Shown: positions 1 through 7,471 of the stretch, in pieces
Numbering within the stretch: position 1 is the first letter of the stretch
Layout: the number at the start of each line of letters is the position of its first letter
Assembly (NCBI RefSeq): GCF_000010805.1
Contig: NC_012522.1
Coordinates: 558,001 to 622,000 of the forward strand
Source: Rhodococcus opacus B4
GTDB taxonomy: Bacteria; Actinomycetota; Actinomycetes; Mycobacteriales; Mycobacteriaceae
DNA length: 64,000 nucleotides
Direction of reading: 5' to 3'
The notes under the pieces: generated by a model
Databases searched by the model: none
Seen by the model: the letters and a program-made list of their open reading frames with translations, nothing else
What the model was told of the DNA's origin: nothing
Position numbers and translations under genes: made by a program

Positions 1-929
1 TAGATGTCGTCCCACGGCTGCTTCGTCTTCTCGTCGGTGAGGAACGCCGAGCTGACGTGGGGGCCGTACTTGACCTGCGAGAGCGCGTCGCGCAGGTCGT
101 CCGGCAGGTCGACGCCGACGCGGTGGGACACGTCCGCGGTCGTGGCCAGCACGACCGTTCGCGCCTCCACCTCGTGGTCACGGCCGTCCTGGCGATAGCG
201 AACGATCACCGAGTCCTTCTTGTGCACGACCTCGTGGACCGCGGCACCAAGCTGAACGCGGTCACCCAGCGATGCGGCGAGGGCCTCGGTGAGGGTAGAC
301 GGCCCACCGACGATGCCGCGGCTGAGGCCCTGCCCGAAGCCGAGCACCAGGCTGAAGTAGCCGATGCCGGCGCCTGCAGAGATCTGGTCCATGTTTCCCG
401 CCGACCGGGTAACGGTGGTCTTGAACAGGGCGGCCGCGTCCTCGGGCAGGTCTCCGACGAAGTCGAGGAAAGACTCGTCGTTCGCGAAGTCGTAGATTCG
501 CTGCTGACGCATGGCGCCCGACTCACCGGCGCGCTTGCGGACCACTCCGGTGTACTTGCCGACGCCCGCCACCACCTTCATGCCGGCGCGCATGGTCGCC
601 ACCCGCGCCGACAGCGACATCGGGATCCGGAACGGATAGGTGGCGATGTGTCCCTTGCGCAGGAACTTCCCGTTCATGGAGAGCGCCTGAAGCGACCCGG
701 GGATGTCGACCGACATGACGCCGGCCTCGTTGAGCAGGGCTTCGGTCGAGGATCCGGGGCCGGCGAACACGTGGCCACCCCAGTTCAGCCAGTACGACCC
801 GCGACGTTCGGAGCGAATACGGCCACCGACGCGCTCGTCGGACTCCAGAACGAGGGTGTCCCAATGACGCAACCGCCAGCCGGCCGAGAGTCCGGCCAGG
901 CCCGCGCCGACTACAACTACATCTCGCAC
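1..929 (-). CDS. FAD-dependent amine oxidase / protoporphyrinogen oxidase-like protein (3' end outside window)
   Basis: The reading frame starts at GTG 929 behind a GGAGAT ribosome site at 935-940 and runs off the left edge, so about 309 residues are visible. The N-terminus VVVVGAGLAGLSAGWRL is a Rossmann GxGxxG dinucleotide-binding loop, followed by an acidic ribose-binding residue and a DERVGGR motif. These are typical of the flavin amine oxidase / phytoene desaturase / protoporphyrinogen oxidase superfamily. The middle of the protein has the usual weakly conserved substrate-domain character. The substrate cannot be told from sequence. The C-terminal FAD-binding motif lies outside the window. 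It could equally be a carotenoid or sterol-type desaturase. Confidence 0.8.
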   Translation of the reverse strand, partial: MRDVVVVGAGLAGLSAGWRLRHWDTLVLESDERVGGRIRSERRGSYWLNWGGHVFAGPGSSTEALLNEAGVMSVDIPGSLQALSMNGKFLRKGHIATYPFRIPMSLSARVATMRAGMKVVAGVGKYTGVVRKRAGESGAMRQQRIYDFANDESFLDFVGDLPEDAAALFKTTVTRSAGNMDQISAGAGIGYFSLVLGFGQGLSRGIVGGPSTLTEALAASLGDRVQLGAAVHEVVHKKDSVIVRYRQDGRDHEVEARTVVLATTADVSHRVGVDLPDDLRDALSQVKYGPHVSSAFLTDEKTKQPWDDI

Positions 930-1112
930 TTCATATCTCCTTGACTTGCGCCGCGTCGCTCACCGGAGGCATCGGCGAGTGTGTGGCGAATCCTTGTTTC
1001 GGGACGCCCGTCCTGGCTTGTGGTAGCGCCGTTGAAAGCCAGGCCGGGTCGAGTCGCACATATCGGGTGTGATGGTGATGCCCGTCATACCCGGACCATC
1101 TCAGACTAGTTT

Positions 1113-1127
1113 GTGATCACAGATCAC
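1113..1127. promoter_or_regulatory. Inverted repeat GTGATC-ACA-GATCAC
   Basis: Perfect 6 bp arms with a 3 nt spacer; overlapping it, TGTGATCACA (1112-1121) is itself a 10 bp palindrome. It lies about 185 bp upstream of the flavoprotein start, so it is a candidate transcription-factor site. The factor is unknown. Confidence 0.4.
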
Positions 1128-1174
1128 GCAATCCCGAATCTCGTAAATTCGGTGTTTCCGAAGACGGTGGCGAA

Positions 1175-1190
1175 CTGACCGTCCGGTCAG
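1175..1190. promoter_or_regulatory. TetR-like operator CTGACCG-TC-CGGTCAG
   Basis: Perfect 7 bp arms with a 2 nt spacer. TGACCG-NN-CGGTCA spacing is common among TetR-family operators. No TetR gene is present within the window near it, so the regulator would be encoded elsewhere. Confidence 0.4.
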
Positions 1191-1293
1191 GCAGTCATCG
1201 CCACCGGCGTGGGCGGCGGACGGACAGTCGACATCACGATCGGCCGCCCGCCCGGCAATAGCGAAACGCGGCGCACTCGCCGTCCGCGGGAGC

Positions 1294-1299
1294 TAGCAT
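1294..1299 (+). promoter_or_regulatory. -10 box TAGCAT for a leaderless gene
   Basis: TAGCAT fits the actinobacterial TAnnnT -10 consensus and ends 8 nt before GTG 1308, which would place transcription start at or next to the start codon. It is one of several similar arrangements in this window. Confidence 0.4.
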
Positions 1300-1307
1300 C
1301 CCCGATC

Positions 1308-1661
1308 GTGACAACATTGCGCGGCGTGCCGATGACACTTTTGCGAATGAATTACCAATTACTGCGTATCCCTTTGCAATTCGTGGAGGACGTCGCGATC
1401 ACGCAACTCGACGAACGAGCGCCGGCGCGTCTCGCCTATGAACAGTTGCTGATTCGGTGCGATCGCGCGGCCGCCCATTTTCTCGACGACGAGAACGCCG
1501 ACGGCCGAGCGGCGGAACTTCACCGACGTACGACTGCCGTTCGGGACGACATCGCCCGCCGGCAGCAGCGAGCAGATACCGAGGGCGCGACGCTCCTGGA
1601 TCTGCAGCGCGCCCGGTTCCACCATCGCCGCCAGCCCCGCAGAGCCACCGACCCGGCGTGA
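1308..1661 (+). CDS. Small conserved actinobacterial protein, function unknown
   Basis: A charged, helix-rich protein of about 117 residues. The core, reading MNYQLLRIPLQFVED then an LDERAPARLAYEQLL segment, resembles the N-terminus of short mycobacterial and rhodococcal proteins loosely annotated 'IF2 family translation initiation factor'; that name is historical and does not describe a demonstrated role. The start GTG 1308 is chosen because a TAGCAT box sits 8 nt upstream; ATG 1332 is the alternative and has no clear ribosome site. Relatives I recall have a longer Lys/Glu-rich C-terminal tail, so this copy may be short. The C-terminus becomes Arg-rich. Confidence 0.5.
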   Translation: MTTLRGVPMTLLRMNYQLLRIPLQFVEDVAITQLDERAPARLAYEQLLIRCDRAAAHFLDDENADGRAAELHRRTTAVRDDIARRQQRADTEGATLLDLQRARFHHRRQPRRATDPA

Positions 1662-1725
1662 CGCACCGCGCTTCGCCGGCGCGTCAGCGGTACCGAGCGA
1701 CGCGATCCGGGCCTTTCCGAACCCA

Positions 1726-2559
1726 TCAGAGACTGCGGCGACGAAGCGCACTCCCGACCTGGTCGATCGGATGACGTGAGAAGAAATCCTTCAGGCCCCG
1801 CGCCACTGCCGTGGGGTTCTGGACCATCAGAAGGTGCCCGGCCTTCGGCACGGAAAGTCTCTCGGCCCGCGGGAACCAGGACTGCAGGAGCTCGCTTCCT
1901 TCGACGAACCGCGGCGCGGACTCGGCGCCGAGCACATTGAGCACCGGCTGCGTGATGCGCTCGGACTCCGCTGCTCCGAAACTCCACTGCTGCACGGCCG
2001 GCAACTCCGATTGAAAGAACAAGTCAGCCTCTTCGAGTGCGTCGTCGAAGGCGTGTGGAACCATCCGGTCGAGCACGCCTCGATAGCCGTCGCCGCACAC
2101 ATGGCGCAGGAACCCGTCCACCGCGGCCGCCTTGTCGCCCGATCGGTAGGCAGCGATGACCGGTTGGAGCGCAACGATGATCTGCTCCGAGCTGGCGACC
2201 CCCCGGATTGCGGGTTCGAGCAGTGCCACCGAGCCGACGCGCCCAGGATTCTCCGTCGCCAATTGGAGCGCGACAAGCGCACCATAGGAGTGCCCCACGA
2301 TGTGGGCTGCGTCCCAGCCGACATGATCCATCACGCTGACGCAGGTTCCGGCATCTTCGGCGACCGTGAGCGCCCGGTATACCCCACTGTCCGATTTTCG
2401 GAGCCGCCGACGATACCGCAGGGTCGAATACGCCGTCAGCTGCTCGATCAGCGGGTCATACCACGAGGCGAAGGCGCTGGCATGGACGAGCACGACACGC
2501 TCACCGCGCTCGCGCAGCTGATAAGTCAGTTCGACGTCGCCGAGCCTCGAAGTACCCAC
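1726..2559 (-). CDS. Alpha/beta-fold hydrolase
   Basis: 277 residues, the normal size for a single-domain alpha/beta hydrolase. The nucleophile elbow GHSYG puts the catalytic Ser at about residue 91. The C-terminal KAGHLLMVQNP supplies the catalytic His in the usual place. The third triad residue is probably the acid in the VLGAES turn, a Glu where Asp is more usual. The N-terminal oxyanion segment is LVHASAF rather than the common HG motif. Start GTG 2559 is preceded by AGAGGA. Substrate unknown. It is followed upstream by the nitroreductase on the same strand with a gap of about 70 bp, so the two may be cotranscribed. Confidence 0.8.
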   Translation of the reverse strand: MGTSRLGDVELTYQLRERGERVVLVHASAFASWYDPLIEQLTAYSTLRYRRRLRKSDSGVYRALTVAEDAGTCVSVMDHVGWDAAHIVGHSYGALVALQLATENPGRVGSVALLEPAIRGVASSEQIIVALQPVIAAYRSGDKAAAVDGFLRHVCGDGYRGVLDRMVPHAFDDALEEADLFFQSELPAVQQWSFGAAESERITQPVLNVLGAESAPRFVEGSELLQSWFPRAERLSVPKAGHLLMVQNPTAVARGLKDFFSRHPIDQVGSALRRRSL

Positions 2560-2630
2560 GGCGTCCTCTACCGGATCCGCTCCATAGAGCTAGTTGTAGT
2601 GGACTGGCTCACAAAGTCAAGGACACGCCT

Positions 2631-3458
2631 CTAGCGAAGTGGGAAGCCGAGACGGATGAGTGATTCCTTCAGCCGATCCCGCCCGTTCAGCCGCGCTGCG
2701 GATGCGAGTCGGTCCAGAACACGTGCAGTCCACGAATGTTCGAGCTCTTGGGCGCCGTAGAACGCGGCGATGCGCCCCTCGTAGGCATCGATGTGGTCGC
2801 GCTGGGCAGGCAGGTCGTACGTCTCGTGGTGCAACACCGCCTGTCGGGGCAGACGCGGTTTGATCTGGGCATCTGCGTCTGGATGGGGTTGTCCGACGAC
2901 GAGCCCGAACACCGCGAACACGTGGGGCGGTAGGCCGAGTTCCGCGGCGACCTCCTCGGGCTTGTTGCGGATCGCGCCGATGAACACCGTTCCCAGGCCG
3001 AGAGACTCCGCCGCGGTCACGGCGTTCTGCGCCGCCAGGGCGGCGTCGATGAACCCGAGGTAGCTGCTCTCGAGGAAGTCGGCGCCCTCGATCGGCGCGC
3101 CGCGGTCGCCGGCGAGTTGGCGGACCCGGGCGAAGTCGGCGAGCCAGACCAGCAGGACCGGGGCTTCGACTATGTGAGCCTGGTCGCCGGCGAGCGCGGC
3201 CAGGCGAGCCTTCCGGTCGGGGTCGCGGACCGCGACGACACTCCATGCCTGGAGGTTCGACGACGTGGCGGCCGACTGTGCCGCCGAGACGAGGACGTCG
3301 AGAGTCTCGTCGGTCAGCGGATCGGGCAGGTAGCGGCGAACCGACCGGTGCGAGTGCAGAGCTTCCAGAACCGGGTTCCACTGCGCGGGTTCGGTGAGGG
3401 CGGGGTCCCAGTATCGCTGCTGCAGTGCGGTACGAAGTGCGAAGTCTGCGATGGTCAC
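2631..3458 (-). CDS. Nitroreductase family, NfsA-like FMN reductase
   Basis: About 275 residues from the preferred GTG 3458; an in-frame upstream start at 3560 would add 34 residues that look less conserved. The motif HRSVRRYLPDPL is the FMN-binding signature of the nitroreductase fold, followed by SAAQSAATSSNLQAWSVV, the second FMN/dimer segment. A central GLGTVFIGAIRNKPEEVAAEL segment and the FGLVVGQPHP segment are typical of NfsA/FRP-type NADPH oxidoreductases. These enzymes reduce nitroaromatics, quinones or flavins. It is divergent from the SDR at 3638, leaving roughly 180 bp for promoters. Confidence 0.8.
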   Translation of the reverse strand: MTIADFALRTALQQRYWDPALTEPAQWNPVLEALHSHRSVRRYLPDPLTDETLDVLVSAAQSAATSSNLQAWSVVAVRDPDRKARLAALAGDQAHIVEAPVLLVWLADFARVRQLAGDRGAPIEGADFLESSYLGFIDAALAAQNAVTAAESLGLGTVFIGAIRNKPEEVAAELGLPPHVFAVFGLVVGQPHPDADAQIKPRLPRQAVLHHETYDLPAQRDHIDAYEGRIAAFYGAQELEHSWTARVLDRLASAARLNGRDRLKESLIRLGFPLR

Positions 3459-3637
3459 CGGGACAGGAAACCCGACTCCGCTCCCCCACTCCAGGGTTCG
3501 GCGCACCGTGATTCCTGCGGGCGCCACGAACCTGCCGGCCGACCAGCGGCTGCCGAACACCCGCGATCGGCGGCGGTTCGGTGGTTACCATCGGTTGTTC
3601 GCGAACCACGTGTTGTCGATCGAGCTGAGGAGTGAAC

Positions 3638-4378
3638 GTGACGGAACGGGTCATCGTCGTGACGGGTGCCGGCTCGGGAATCGGGCGGTCCATCGCGACC
3701 GGACTACTCGATGCCGGGCATCGCGTGGTGCTGACGGGACGGACGCGCGAGGCCCTCGATCAGACAGCGCACGGGAACGACCACGCGCTCGTCGTCCCCG
3801 CCGACGTCACCTCACCTCAGTCCGTGCACAACCTCTTCGCTGTGGTGGCGGAACGATTCGGCCGCCTCGACGTACTCGTCAACAACGCCGGCACCTTCGG
3901 CCCCTCCGGCGCGGTGGACGAGATCGAACCGCAGGACTGGGATCAGACCGTCGCCACGAACCTGACCGGAGTCTTCCTCTGCTCGCGGGAAGCCGTCCGA
4001 ATGATGAAGTCGCAGACACCCCGCGGCGGGCGGATCATCAACAACGGCTCCCTGTCTGCACACACACCCCGACCTGCCAGCGTCGCCTACACCGCAACCA
4101 AACACGCGGTCTCGGGGTTGACCAAGTCGATCGCACTCGACGGGCGCGACCACGACATCTGCTGTTCCCAGATCGACATCGGGAACGCCGAAACCGCCAT
4201 GACCGCCGGGATCGGCCAATCCGCGCGCCAAGCAGACGGATCCATGCGAGCCGAACCCACGTTCGATCCGCGGTACGTCGCGGACGCGGTCACCCGGTTG
4301 GTCGAACTCCCCCTGGACGTCACCGTGCCGACGATGACGATCATGGCCGCCCGCATGCCGTTCGTCGGCCGCGGGTGA
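3638..4378 (+). CDS. Short-chain dehydrogenase/reductase
   Basis: 246 residues, the classical SDR length. TGAGSGIG near residue 10 is the TGxxxGxG cofactor loop, NNAG follows at the expected spacing, and the catalytic Ser (NNGSLSAH) and YxxxK (YTATK) are intact. GRT after beta 2 suggests NADP preference, which is an inference. Start GTG 3638 is chosen because GAGGAG ends 5 nt before it; a GTG 6 nt upstream overlaps that ribosome site. The substrate is unknown. The gene converges on the reverse transcriptase with only 2 bp between the two stop codons, so they may affect each other's 3' ends. Confidence 0.85.
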   Translation: MTERVIVVTGAGSGIGRSIATGLLDAGHRVVLTGRTREALDQTAHGNDHALVVPADVTSPQSVHNLFAVVAERFGRLDVLVNNAGTFGPSGAVDEIEPQDWDQTVATNLTGVFLCSREAVRMMKSQTPRGGRIINNGSLSAHTPRPASVAYTATKHAVSGLTKSIALDGRDHDICCSQIDIGNAETAMTAGIGQSARQADGSMRAEPTFDPRYVADAVTRLVELPLDVTVPTMTIMAARMPFVGRG

Positions 4379-4380
4379 AG

Positions 4381-5826
4381 TCAGAGACGCTGCTCCGTCC
4401 AGTCGACCCGGGCGGCCAAGGCGTGCAGCGAACGTTTCCTGCCCTCGTTCGATTCCCCGACCCAGGCGATGCGTCCGTAAACGTACTCGCGAAAGTGCGG
4501 TCTGCCGTCCCGATTCTGCGAATCCGGTCCGTGCCGAACACAATTGAACAGCAGCGCCTTCACAGCGTCGTACTCGGCGCGGGCGGCCTGCGGACGAGTG
4601 TTGACCACCAGCCCGGCCAGGTGCTGGCGTCGATGTGCTCGCATCACCCGGGTCTTTCCCGGGTGGACGGAAAAGCCTTCGTCCGCCACGATCAGACCGA
4701 CTGCGTGGATCAGTCGGTCCACCGCCAGATCCGACCCGGAGAACGCGAGATCGTCGGCATACCTGGTGTACGCGACGCGGTGGGTTCGCGCGAGTCCGGT
4801 CAATCTGCGATCGAGCCGGTGGGCAACGAGATTGGCGAGAGCCGGCGACGTCGGCGCCCCCTGCGGCAGGTGTGCACCCCGGAGCCGGCTCGCCGTGTCG
4901 AACGGAAGCTGCGCGAGGACACCGGGCGGGGTCGACGTGGTGCAGAGCCCAGCGAGCACCCGTGACACCCTGGCCGGATAGCCGAGTGCGTCGAAGACCG
5001 CCTGCACCCGCGTCCGTGAGACCGAGGGGAAGAAGGCGCGAAGGTCGACGCGCAGCACGACCTCGTGCCCCGCATGCGGAGCGGCGAAGGTGTGGACACT
5101 GCGACCTCGGACGAATCCGTGCGCCGCGACGTGGGGCGGAACGCGGTCGAGAACGGTCCGCAGGACCCGGCGCTGCACTTCCCGGAGGCGTTCTTTGGGC
5201 GCTTCGAGCAGGCGGTTGTCCGACCGGATCCGGTAGCGGTAGTGCTGCAGCGGCGGCGCCTTCGTGCGCAGCCACCCGCCGGAATCCGCGAACCAGTCGA
5301 GTTCGGTGGGGGTGAGGCCGACCGCCTCGGCGACCGCGGCTGTGCGCGACCACTGCGGGACGTCGAACTTCCAGTCGTTGCCGGACACCTCGTCGACGAT
5401 CGGCTCCGGTGGTGCGATCAGCGGAAGTTCCGACAGCAGCCGATGGACGCTGTCGATGCCGCCGATCGGTGGCGTGGGCATGAGGTCGTGGAGCCGTATC
5501 GCGATCCGGCCGGCGTCCGGCACTCCGGTTTCCTCGAAGCGGAGCACGAGCCCGGCCCTCGTCCAGGCTCCGTCAGTCGCCACCGCTGCGAGACGACGAG
5601 CGATCTCGGGCGACAGAGCCGGGCGGGCCGTCATGTGTGCGACGGTGCGAGGTGACCGATATCTGTCGTCTGCGGCGCGCCGGAGCACGCGGAGCATGCG
5701 GTCGCGCGTCGGACGGTGTCTCCGACGAATACTGCCGAGCCAGGGGTTACCCCTGACGTGGTCGCAGCCGGCGAACCGGCCACCCCACTCTCCCCTCGAC
5801 ACCGTCGCACCTCGTGAGAATGCCAC
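4381..5826 (-). CDS. Retron-like reverse transcriptase
   Basis: Up to 481 residues; starts at 5697 or 5634 (Met44, Met65) are also possible and none has a strong ribosome site. The polymerase core is complete: HYRYRIRSDNRLLEAPKERL with QRRVL (motifs 0/1), HGFVRGRS (motif 2), VDLRAFFPSV (motif 3, first Asp about residue 261), LPQGAPTSPALANLVA (motif 4) and RYADD (motif 5, residues 355-359). Between motifs 2 and 3, TFAAPH matches the retron region-X NAxxH motif except for its Asn, and LAGLVVN occupies the place of the retron VTG motif. An LDWFADS segment precedes motif 0. A long N-terminal region is known from myxobacterial retron enzymes. No maturase, endonuclease or diversity-generating-element features were seen. 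Such enzymes copy a cognate RNA into msDNA, usually for phage defence. Confidence 0.85.
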   Translation of the reverse strand: MAFSRGATVSRGEWGGRFAGCDHVRGNPWLGSIRRRHRPTRDRMLRVLRRAADDRYRSPRTVAHMTARPALSPEIARRLAAVATDGAWTRAGLVLRFEETGVPDAGRIAIRLHDLMPTPPIGGIDSVHRLLSELPLIAPPEPIVDEVSGNDWKFDVPQWSRTAAVAEAVGLTPTELDWFADSGGWLRTKAPPLQHYRYRIRSDNRLLEAPKERLREVQRRVLRTVLDRVPPHVAAHGFVRGRSVHTFAAPHAGHEVVLRVDLRAFFPSVSRTRVQAVFDALGYPARVSRVLAGLCTTSTPPGVLAQLPFDTASRLRGAHLPQGAPTSPALANLVAHRLDRRLTGLARTHRVAYTRYADDLAFSGSDLAVDRLIHAVGLIVADEGFSVHPGKTRVMRAHRRQHLAGLVVNTRPQAARAEYDAVKALLFNCVRHGPDSQNRDGRPHFREYVYGRIAWVGESNEGRKRSLHALAARVDWTEQRL

Positions 5827-5844
5827 ACCCTCTCGATCGGGCGG

Positions 5845-5977
5845 GACCTATCGGCTCAGCGGGTTGTGCACGATCCTCGACGTCGCCGGCATCGACGTCG
5901 CGGTCACGGTCGACCATTTCTCCGCCCGCAGTGCGACACCGCTGAGCCTCGCCGAGTACCGGCCACCGGTGGAATAA
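5845..5977 (+). pseudogene. Coding-like 3' fragment of an unknown gene
   Basis: One plus-strand frame reads roughly 43 codons with strong GC third-position bias, including CTILDVAGIDVAVTVDH and SLAEYRPPVE, and ends at TAA 5975. No ribosome site or good start is visible, and the frame merges upstream into the antisense of the reverse transcriptase. It looks like the tail of a gene that lost its 5' part, possibly when the reverse transcriptase entered. I do not recognise the family. It may instead be chance codon bias. Confidence 0.3.
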
Positions 5978-6202
5978 TCCACCTAGGAGGATCGTCCACC
6001 CCGTAGACGATGCCCTTGCTGGAACGTCGACCCCCGGCCCAGGGCCTCAGGACCGCCCGAGAGCGCCGGGGTCGGCCCGAAGAGGACGGGTGTGGTCGTG
6101 CGAAAACTGACGTGCGGACAACTCCCCGGTAGCTCACAGCCGACGTGGAGGGCTCCGATTTCTTGTCGCTCTTCTCTGACGTGGGGTAACAAGTCGGAGC
6201 CC
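5968..6202 (-). ncRNA. Structured region upstream of the reverse transcriptase; candidate msr-msd RNA
   Basis: Retron RNAs are encoded just upstream of their reverse transcriptase on the same strand, and this stretch is the only long non-coding space there. Read by eye it has three inverted repeats. GGTGGA-ATAA-TCCACC lies at 5968-5983. At 6028-6074, CGACCCC(C)GGC pairs with GCCGGGGTCG. At 6150-6202 there is a 9+5 bp bulged stem. The flanking a1/a2 repeats expected of a retron were not found, so boundaries and identity are tentative. Confidence 0.25.
6150..6202. repeat. Long bulged inverted repeat
   Basis: GGGCTCCGA then TTT then CTTGT on one arm pairs with ACAAGTCGGAGCCC on the other: 9 bp, a 3 nt bulge, 5 bp, and a loop of about 22 nt. 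The hexamer GACGTG occurs three times in and beside it (6109, 6142, 6178). It may belong to the reverse transcriptase RNA or to the promoter region of the anti-sigma gene that starts 48 bp away. Confidence 0.55.
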
Positions 6203-6249
6203 GTCACCGACGTACTAGATGTAGTCAACAATGACGGCAGGTGAGAGGT

Positions 6250-7353
6250 GTGGCTAGGGGCAGCAAGCGCAAGGGCAATCCCGATGCCGATCTCCCAGGA
6301 GACGACGCACCGGCGGACCTCGCGGCTGTGCGCCGCGACGATGCGCTGATCGACGCGATCGCCGGTGACGGTCCCGTCGCAACGGACTCGCCGGAGCAGT
6401 ACGAGCTCGCGCTTCTGCTGACCAATTGGCGTGCCGACATCGTGTCGACGCCGATGCCGACCGGACCGCTGCTCGACGACGTGATCGCGGCGATCGACGC
6501 CTCGGACAACGCCCGTTCCGCACGCAGCGCCGCCCGCGGCAAGCTCCGCCTGTTGCGGCCCATCGCAGGCGCTGCCGCCGCGATCGCGGTCGTCATGGGC
6601 GGTGCCACCATCTTCTCGTACAACGCCGAACCCGGTGATCCGCTGTGGAGCGTCAAGTCGGTCGTGTTCAGTCAGCAGGCCGATTCGACGGTCGCGCAGA
6701 TCGACACCACGACGCAGCTGCAGGAGGCCGAGCGGCTGATCGCCGCGGGCGACGCGGAGTCGGCGAAGAACCTGCTCGACGGCGCCGCCGACCGTGCCGG
6801 CGGGGTACGCGACGCCGACAAGCGCAACGAACTCGACGTGTGGCGGGCGAAGCTGGCCGCGGAACTCGAGAAGATCGCCCCCACCACGCCACCGGCCACG
6901 ACCACTCCCGGCACCACCACCACCGACACACCGACGCAGACCACGTCATCGCCGGCCACCGTGCCGGGAACCGAGCCCCTGCCGGGAACCCAGCTGCCCC
7001 CGGATCTGCAGCTTCCCGGACTCCCGCCCAATTCAATGCCTCCGCTACCCACGACGACGCTCCCGCCCGAGACGTTGCCGTACATCAGCCCTGAGCCCAC
7101 CATCACGATGGTCCCGCCACCGCAAGCGCCACTGCCTGAGCCGTCGGACAACCCGATCACCCAACCACCGCCGCCCGAGCCGTCGGACAACCCGATCACC
7201 CAACCACCGCCGTCCGAGCCGTCGGACAACCCGATCACCCAACCACCGCCGCCCGAGCCGTCGGACAACCCGGCCACGCAACCACCCGTTGAGCAGCCGC
7301 CGCCCCAGGAGCCGTCCTCGGAGCCGCTCGCGCCGCCGGTCCCGACCAGCTGA
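6250..7353 (+). CDS. rsdA: RsdA-type anti-sigma factor, membrane protein with Pro-rich tail
   Basis: About 367 residues from GTG 6250, with AGG at 6239-6241; GTG 6241 is the alternative. The N-terminal 90 residues contain DDALIDAIAGDG and YELALLLTNWRADI, the helix pattern of the SigD-binding domain of mycobacterial RsdA. One membrane segment follows at about residues 103-123, then an extracytoplasmic helical domain starting GDPLWSVKSVVF, then a Thr/Pro-rich region and a Pro-rich tandem repeat. In M. tuberculosis RsdA sequesters SigD and is encoded directly after sigD. Here no sigma gene lies upstream; the structured reverse transcriptase region is there instead. The partner sigma factor must be elsewhere, or the locus was split. 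Confidence 0.75.
   Translation: MARGSKRKGNPDADLPGDDAPADLAAVRRDDALIDAIAGDGPVATDSPEQYELALLLTNWRADIVSTPMPTGPLLDDVIAAIDASDNARSARSAARGKLRLLRPIAGAAAAIAVVMGGATIFSYNAEPGDPLWSVKSVVFSQQADSTVAQIDTTTQLQEAERLIAAGDAESAKNLLDGAADRAGGVRDADKRNELDVWRAKLAAELEKIAPTTPPATTTPGTTTTDTPTQTTSSPATVPGTEPLPGTQLPPDLQLPGLPPNSMPPLPTTTLPPETLPYISPEPTITMVPPPQAPLPEPSDNPITQPPPPEPSDNPITQPPPSEPSDNPITQPPPPEPSDNPATQPPVEQPPPQEPSSEPLAPPVPTS
7138..7293 (+). repeat. 39 bp tandem repeat coding for a 13-residue Pro-rich unit
   Basis: Four near-identical copies encode EPSDNPITQPPPP, the last one diverging to NPATQPPVE. It lies in frame in the extracytoplasmic tail of the anti-sigma protein. Copy number is likely to vary between strains. Confidence 0.9.
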
Positions 7354-7420
7354 GGCCCTCGGACGTGAAGCGGGTGGGCCTGCACGACCCTGCTGATTTC
7401 ACAACGGATGGAGTGATCGC

Positions 7421-7471
7421 ATGACATACCTCGCCCACGCCGACGCCGTGCTCCGGGACGTGATCGTGTGA
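7421..7471 (+). CDS. Leader-like 16-residue ORF
   Basis: ATG 7421 has a GGATGGAG ribosome site at a good distance and encodes MTYLAHADAVLRDVIV before TGA 7469-7471. Its end overlaps the GTG start of the next gene by four bases (GTGA), the usual arrangement for translational coupling. It may be a coupling leader, or the remains of an N-terminus whose frame shifted into the next ORF. Confidence 0.35.
   Translation: MTYLAHADAVLRDVIV

Larger units (their letters stand above)
930..1307. other. Intergenic region with two palindromes
   Basis: No convincing gene lies in these 378 bases between the divergent flavoprotein gene and the small plus-strand gene. The stretch is less GC-rich than its neighbours around 1080-1160. 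It contains two operator-like inverted repeats, annotated separately, so it probably carries promoters for one or both divergent genes. Confidence 0.6.

Noticed and set aside
5264-5844. Plus-strand open frame running into the coding-like tail
   Set aside because: This part is antisense to the RT and shows no protein-like motifs; only the last 43 codons look coding.
4381-6250. Diversity-generating retroelement
   Set aside because: No template/variable repeat pair, accessory protein or variable C-type lectin gene was seen; the RT motifs fit retrons better.
7138-7293. CRISPR-like repeat array
   Set aside because: The repeats are in frame inside a coding region, directly adjoining without spacers.
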